Translations under genes and position numbers: made by a program
Shown: piece after piece, positions 59,703 through 64,000 of the stretch
Numbering within the stretch: the first letter of the stretch is position 1
Layout of the letters: each line of letters begins with the position of its first letter
Assembly (NCBI RefSeq): GCF_025264645.1
Contig: NZ_CP073696.1
Location: forward strand, 2,542,001 to 2,606,000
DNA from: Edaphobacter lichenicola
GTDB lineage: Bacteria; Acidobacteriota; Terriglobia; Terriglobales; Acidobacteriaceae
Reading direction: 5' to 3'
Length of the DNA: 64,000 bases
The notes under the pieces: generated by a model
Database searches by the model: none
What the model was told of the DNA's origin: nothing
Seen by the model: only the letters and a program-made list of their open reading frames with translations

Positions 59703-60284
59703 TCACTCCTTATTTCTTTCCAAATTTTCGTAGATCGATTGCAGACTCTGGCGCAAATGCATTACGGCGTAACGCTTACGCGAGAGCAGCGTGTTGACGC
59801 TTAGACCCGTTTCCGCGGAGATATCTTTGAAACTCTGGCCCATCAACTCATGGGCAACGAACACCTCACGTTGTGCCTCAGGTAACTCCTCTAAAGCCTC
59901 GTCCAGCGCATCGAGAAGAAGACTCCGTGCGTAGGCCGCTTCCGGACCCGCATCCGCTGAGGGGAGAAGATCTTCGAGTGTGTCGCTGTCCTCCTCTGCG
60001 GACACTGGGCTGTTGAGCGAACTTGGCTTACTCCTGCGAAAAAGATCGATCATACGATTACGCGCCACACGATAGAGCCACGCGGTGACATGTTCTACTG
60101 GCTTCATGAGGCGATACGCTTCAAGGAGTTCGTAGAAAACATCCTGAAGTATGTCCTCGGCTTCACCTGTATCGGCTACGTGCTTTCGGATAAAGCTGCG
60201 CAGTCTGGGGCGATCTCTCTCCAGTGCCTGGGAGATGAGCTGATCTTGCTCGATAATCGTCCAGTTGCTTGGAATTTCATTCAT
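59703..60284 (-). CDS. ECF-type RNA polymerase sigma factor
   Basis: The 193-residue protein has sigma region 2 (RLRSFIRKHVADTGEAEDILQDVFYELLEAY, HVTAWLYRVARNRMIDLFRR) and region 4 (EALEELPEAQREVFVAHELMGQSFKDISAETGLSVNTLLSRKRYAVMHL), separated by an acidic linker. It directs polymerase to stress-type promoters. It heads a three-gene operon with a membrane protein and a micro-protein. Confidence 0.9.
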   Translation of the reverse strand: MNEIPSNWTIIEQDQLISQALERDRPRLRSFIRKHVADTGEAEDILQDVFYELLEAYRLMKPVEHVTAWLYRVARNRMIDLFRRSKPSSLNSPVSAEEDSDTLEDLLPSADAGPEAAYARSLLLDALDEALEELPEAQREVFVAHELMGQSFKDISAETGLSVNTLLSRKRYAVMHLRQSLQSIYENLERNKE

Positions 60285-60447
60285 CTACAGGTGTAGACGG
60301 ATGGCCAGCGCAAATATTTTATTGAGTGCAATATTTATTGAAATAGGGCATCGGTGCCCTGAAGTCATGACAAAGACGGTTCCTCCCGATATTCGCCGGT
60401 TCTTCATACTGGGGATTAACGGGAGTACGGTAAGCTTTTAGACCTCT

Positions 60448-62592
60448 ATGACTATGAAGAAACAAACTACCGGAAGGTCTTCCAGCGCGAAAAAAACTGC
60501 GCCGATTGAGAATCTGTTCTTCAGCCGAGACGAGTCATGGATACGTTTCAACCAGCGCGTACTGGAAGAAGCTCAGGACGAGACGAACCCGTTGCTGGAA
60601 CGGGTCAAGTTTTTGGCAATCACCGCCAGCAATCTGGACGAGTTTGTTGAGATTCGAGTCGCAGGCTTCCTGCAGCGAATCGAAGATGGTTACAATCTGG
60701 CGCAACCGCCAGACGAAGGCGGCTTGACTCCTCAGGAACGGCTAGATGGACTGATGATCCGGATCCACGAGTTTGTGAATGCGCAGTACCGTTGCCTGAA
60801 CGAGCAGCTTCTGCCAGCCATGCAGGCGGAGAAGATCCGAATCCTCCGCTGGAGCGAGCTGGGCGACACAGCGCGAAAACAGGCGCTGGACTTCTATGAG
60901 AACGAGGTCGATCCCTTGCTGACTCCAGTAACGATCGATCCTTCGCATCCTTTTCCTCGTGTCTTGAACAAGGCACTTTGCATCGGCTTAATGCTGAGAC
61001 ATAAGCGACGGGGAGTCAAAGCACCGACATCTCTGGGTGTAGTAACGGTGCCTCGTGCTTTGCCACGGCTGGTTCCGTTGGTAGGCACCGCTGGCAACTG
61101 CGACTTCATTCTGTTGCATGAGCTCGTCGAATCGCAGGTAGAAAGGATGTTCCGCGGATACGAGGTCCTGTCGCGGTCGGCTTTTCGCGTCACCCGCAAC
61201 AGCAATCTTTATATGCAGGAGGAAGAGTCGCGTTCTGTACTGGAGAGTGTTCGTGCCGAGTTACATAATCGGCGCAAAGGGGATGCTGTTCGCCTGGAGA
61301 TTGAGAGTTCCGCTACCGAGGAGATGATCGAGAGGCTAAGGATCAACTTCGAGCTGGAGCCCGATCAGGTCTTCAAGACAAATGGCCCGGTCAACCTCTC
61401 TCGGCTCATGAACCTTTATTCGCAGGTAAAGCAGCCCCTGCTGAAGTATCCGGCGTTCGTCGCAAAAGAGTTCAAGCTGAGTCCCAAGTGCACCGACATA
61501 TTCGACGAGTTACGGAAACGAGATGTCATGCTTCATCATCCTTTCGACTCCTACAAAACGGTCGAGGAGTTTATCGGTGCTGGGGCGGCGGATCCGCTTG
61601 TCATTTCGATGAAGCAGACGCTCTACCGGACCAGCACCGATTCGTCGATCTTCAAAGCCTTAACCGAGGCTGGACAGAGTAAGGAAGTTACCGTCGTTGT
61701 CGAACTCATGGCGCGCTTCGATGAAGACTCGAACATCCGCTGGGCGCGTGAGTTAGAAGACGCTGGTGTAGGTGTCTTCCATGGCATCTTTGGATTGAAG
61801 ACTCACTGCAAGTTGTCACTGCTGGTTCGCCGCGACCCGGACGGTGTGGTCAGGCGATACGCGCACCTGGGAACCGGAAACTACAATCCTGTTACTTCGC
61901 GTTTCTACACCGATATCAGCCTGTTGACCTCGAAACCAGAGATTACCGGGGAGGTCCAGAAGGTCTTTAACTACCTTACGGCTGAGACTGAGTCAGAGTC
62001 TTACAAACCGCTGATGGTCGCGCCGTTGACGCTGGCCGACGGGCTGGTTGAGCTGATCGAGCGGGAAGCGGCTCATGCGAAGGCGGGACGTCCCGCATCC
62101 ATCATTGCCAAGATGAATGGCCTTTTAGACCGGAGAACGGTCGAAGCGTTGTATGGAGCCTCGAAGGCAGGTGTTGAGATCGACCTGATCGTCCGCGGTA
62201 TGTGTTCGCTCCGGCCAGGCGTGAAGGGATTGAGCGAGCGGATACGAGTGCGTAGCGTCGTCGGGCGATTCCTTGAACATAGTCGGATCTTCTGTTTTGC
62301 CAATGGCAGCAAGGAGGAGATCTACTGCGGAAGCGCGGACTGGATGCCCCGTAATCTCATTGAACGATGCGAGGTGGTATTTCCTGTAACGCAGCCCGAC
62401 TTGCACAAGCGGCTGCGCGAAGAGATTCTCATGGCCTATCTGACGGACAACACCAAGGCACGACTACTACAGCCTGATGGAGAATATGTGCGTGCGCCAA
62501 AGACTGGGGTTGCGTTCAGTGCTCAAAATTACCTGATGCAAGTGGCAGAAGGCAGTGTTGAGAAGGTCTCTGAATCTCCGAAGCAAAAATAA
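60448..62592 (+). CDS. ppk1: Polyphosphate kinase 1
   Basis: The 714-residue protein has the four PPK1 domains: FFSRDESWIRFNQRVLEEAQDETNPLLERVKFLAITASNLDEF at the N-terminus, the phospholipase-D-like catalytic halves with MKQTLYRTSTDSSIFKAL and the autophosphorylated His in RRYAHLGTGNYNP, and LIVRGMCSLRPGVKGLSE, IYCGSADWMPRNL. It makes polyphosphate from ATP reversibly. A short Thr/Ser/Lys-rich extension precedes the first domain. Confidence 0.95.
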   Translation: MTMKKQTTGRSSSAKKTAPIENLFFSRDESWIRFNQRVLEEAQDETNPLLERVKFLAITASNLDEFVEIRVAGFLQRIEDGYNLAQPPDEGGLTPQERLDGLMIRIHEFVNAQYRCLNEQLLPAMQAEKIRILRWSELGDTARKQALDFYENEVDPLLTPVTIDPSHPFPRVLNKALCIGLMLRHKRRGVKAPTSLGVVTVPRALPRLVPLVGTAGNCDFILLHELVESQVERMFRGYEVLSRSAFRVTRNSNLYMQEEESRSVLESVRAELHNRRKGDAVRLEIESSATEEMIERLRINFELEPDQVFKTNGPVNLSRLMNLYSQVKQPLLKYPAFVAKEFKLSPKCTDIFDELRKRDVMLHHPFDSYKTVEEFIGAGAADPLVISMKQTLYRTSTDSSIFKALTEAGQSKEVTVVVELMARFDEDSNIRWARELEDAGVGVFHGIFGLKTHCKLSLLVRRDPDGVVRRYAHLGTGNYNPVTSRFYTDISLLTSKPEITGEVQKVFNYLTAETESESYKPLMVAPLTLADGLVELIEREAAHAKAGRPASIIAKMNGLLDRRTVEALYGASKAGVEIDLIVRGMCSLRPGVKGLSERIRVRSVVGRFLEHSRIFCFANGSKEEIYCGSADWMPRNLIERCEVVFPVTQPDLHKRLREEILMAYLTDNTKARLLQPDGEYVRAPKTGVAFSAQNYLMQVAEGSVEKVSESPKQK

Positions 62593-62625
62593 CTACCTCA
62601 TCGCATTTGCCCACGGCACCGGCCA

Positions 62626-63999
62626 CTACTGAACGGTGAAGTTGATGATTACAGCCTGGATGGTTGAACCGCCAGTTGCACTTACAGTGACGGCGTAGTT
62701 CCCCGGACGAAGAAGGCTTGAGTTCGGGTCGACTCCACCTCGGCCGCAACCACTGAGAACTCCCAAAGAAGAGAACAGGAGAAGGATCGTCAGCGCGCTC
62801 CATCGACGATTGCGGCTAGGGAGGAAGAACAGGAACATCCCTGCCAACATGAATCCGACGCCTCGAGAGATGCCTGAGACAGCATTGTGTTTGGCGGCGA
62901 TCTGACCAGCGGAGGGAGAGGATGAGATTGTCAGAACGGTGGTTACCGGCTCTGAACCAATGGATGCGATCGTGGCAGGGGTAAAGGTGCAAACAGCTCC
63001 CGAAGGCAACCCACCAGTGCAGGCAAAGGTGATGGGCGAATCAAAGCCGCCAGTGGGATTCACGGTTAGAGTAACAGCCCCAGAGTTTTTGCCTTGCGAT
63101 GTACTGGTAGATGTGGTGGATGGCGACAGGGTGAAGCTCCCTGCCGTGTCGAAGACGTTAAGAGTGGCCGCAATCGACGTAGTTGACCTATGCGCATCGT
63201 CGCCCGAGTAAGTGACCTGTACGACGTGAACCCCGGACTGGAGCGTGTTGGTCAGCAGCGGAAGAGTGATGGTAACGCCGGTTACCGTCAGTGGCTGGCC
63301 ATAAAGATTGCCATCGAGTATCAACTGTGCCGTGCCACCCGGCGTGGGAGAAGCAGGCGCGATCGTCGCAACGACGGTGATGCTGGTTCCTTCGACAGCA
63401 CTTGCATCGGAGAGTGCGACCGACACGGTGCTGGGTGAATTCGCAGTGCTGATACTGAAAGGAACAGCAGCGGAGACCGAAGCCTGGTAGTTTGCATCCC
63501 CGGAGTAAATTGCAGTGATGATATGCGTACCAAGTCCGATCGCGAGAGATTTGCTCGATGCGCTGACGGTACCGCCCGAGAGCGGGAGTTGACTGCTTAT
63601 CGCTTGACCATCGCTGATAAAGGTGACTGTGCCCGTGGGTTGGGCGCTCCCGGACGAAACGGTTGCCGCGAAGGTGAAAGGATCTCCCGGCGCTACGGAA
63701 GGGCTCGATAGAGTGAGAGAAGTGGTGCTGGTGGCAAGTGTTGAGCCAGCAACGTAAACGCCCGCCGCCGAAGAGACGGAGGGTTGATAGTTGGCGTCGC
63801 CGGAATAACTGGCAGTGATTGAGTTGTTTCCGATTGATAGTTGATTCGCAGGAAAAGTGAAGTGAGCGACACCCGTGTCGGTTGAAGCAGCGGGAAAGAC
63901 ATTTTGCGTGATAACTGAAGTCCCAAGCGTCGTACTTCCGGAGGTAAAAGTCATTACACCACTTGGCGCGGCAGCGCCGAAACCATCCAGGCCGCTGGC
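62626..63999 (-). CDS. Exported Ig-repeat protein (5' end outside window)
   Basis: The frame is open to the right edge, so the start is missing; at least 457 residues are visible. There are at least three repeats of the bacterial Ig-like type, each with a SGDANYQPSVS- or SGDDAHRSTTS-like box and PTGTVTFISDGQ / GGTAQLILDGN strands. A further domain (PTGGFDSPITFACTGGLPSGAVCTFTPATI) and a C-terminal GVGFMLAGMFLFFLP helix followed by a short RNRRW stretch resemble an envelope-anchored tail. Probably a surface adhesin- or matrix-like protein. Confidence 0.85.
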   Translation of the reverse strand, partial: ASGLDGFGAAAPSGVMTFTSGSTTLGTSVITQNVFPAASTDTGVAHFTFPANQLSIGNNSITASYSGDANYQPSVSSAAGVYVAGSTLATSTTSLTLSSPSVAPGDPFTFAATVSSGSAQPTGTVTFISDGQAISSQLPLSGGTVSASSKSLAIGLGTHIITAIYSGDANYQASVSAAVPFSISTANSPSTVSVALSDASAVEGTSITVVATIAPASPTPGGTAQLILDGNLYGQPLTVTGVTITLPLLTNTLQSGVHVVQVTYSGDDAHRSTTSIAATLNVFDTAGSFTLSPSTTSTSTSQGKNSGAVTLTVNPTGGFDSPITFACTGGLPSGAVCTFTPATIASIGSEPVTTVLTISSSPSAGQIAAKHNAVSGISRGVGFMLAGMFLFFLPSRNRRWSALTILLLFSSLGVLSGCGRGGVDPNSSLLRPGNYAVTVSATGGSTIQAVIINFTVQ

Positions 64000-64000
64000 C

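Overview
The window looks like a chromosomal segment of an Acidobacteriota bacterium, probably an Acidobacteriaceae / Terriglobia soil type. That is inferred from gene content, not from a ribosomal marker. The clues are a GC-rich sequence dense in antisense shadow frames, DUF885 and amidohydrolase-type secreted proteins, carboxypeptidase-regulatory-like exported domains, Tat-exported sugar and redox enzymes, and a CGTGGT-rich intergenic block of a kind I associate with this family. Both ends are cut through genes: an Ig/OmpA-like exported protein on the left and an Ig-repeat exported protein on the right.

Layout. (1) 1-17.0 kb is mostly core: tRNA-Pro(CGG), tRNA-Asn(GTT), a CAP-domain protein, a WecG/TagA-type glycosyltransferase, a divergent SDR / AraC-regulator pair, greB, a GDP-mannose 3,5-epimerase-like enzyme, an ion-channel-like protein, a Tat-exported GH1 protein lacking the usual acid/base Glu, an MscS channel, a DppC-like permease, a metallophosphoesterase, an amidohydrolase and a Tat-exported aldo/keto reductase. 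(2) 17.2-28.1 kb is a plasmid-like integrative and mobilizable module: tyrosine integrase, HigBA-type toxin-antitoxin pair, hairpin-rich DNA leading into an ardC-like antirestriction gene, a MobC-like protein, a VirD4/TraD-type coupling protein, a MobF (TrwC/TraI-type) relaxase-helicase, and several candidate oriT dyads. No mating-pair genes are present, so transfer would need a helper. (3) 28.2-39.7 kb is an accessory, partly decayed zone: a serine hydrolase, fragments of M20 and S9 peptidases and a resolvase, a frameshifted IS110 transposase, small membrane proteins, exported proteins, and two paralogous HTH-regulator/membrane-protein cassettes (30.3-31.3 kb and 36.7-38.2 kb). A diverged direct repeat (core CGCTCAGGATGA) lies at both outer edges of zones 2+3. 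(4) 39.7-64 kb is core again: a DppB-like permease, a CNNM/CBS protein, trxA beside a structured noncoding element, thrC-thrB, modABC, murB, a bacilliredoxin, a degenerate sigma-54-activator-like regulator, a DUF885 peptidase-like protein, proC, heme A synthase, an exported 11-residue-repeat protein, a sugar transporter plus fucose-isomerase-like operon, an ECF sigma operon and ppk1.

How it works together. thrC/thrB form the last two steps of threonine synthesis. modABC is a complete molybdate importer. The SSF symporter, a small membrane protein and a fucose/arabinose-isomerase-fold protein form one sugar-uptake/isomerisation cluster. The ECF sigma factor is followed by a membrane protein and an overlapping coiled-coil micro-protein. 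On the mobile module, relaxase, coupling protein and MobC supply DNA processing, HigBA supplies maintenance, and ArdC supplies protection on entry. The least explained items are the twin HTH/membrane cassettes, whose membrane proteins share a DERE-centred signature; the second copy has a one-base frameshift at its start, bridged by a stop-start re-initiation site. Others are the dif-shaped palindrome at 39.45 kb, the nested hairpins of the mobile module, and two enzyme-like proteins that have lost catalytic residues.
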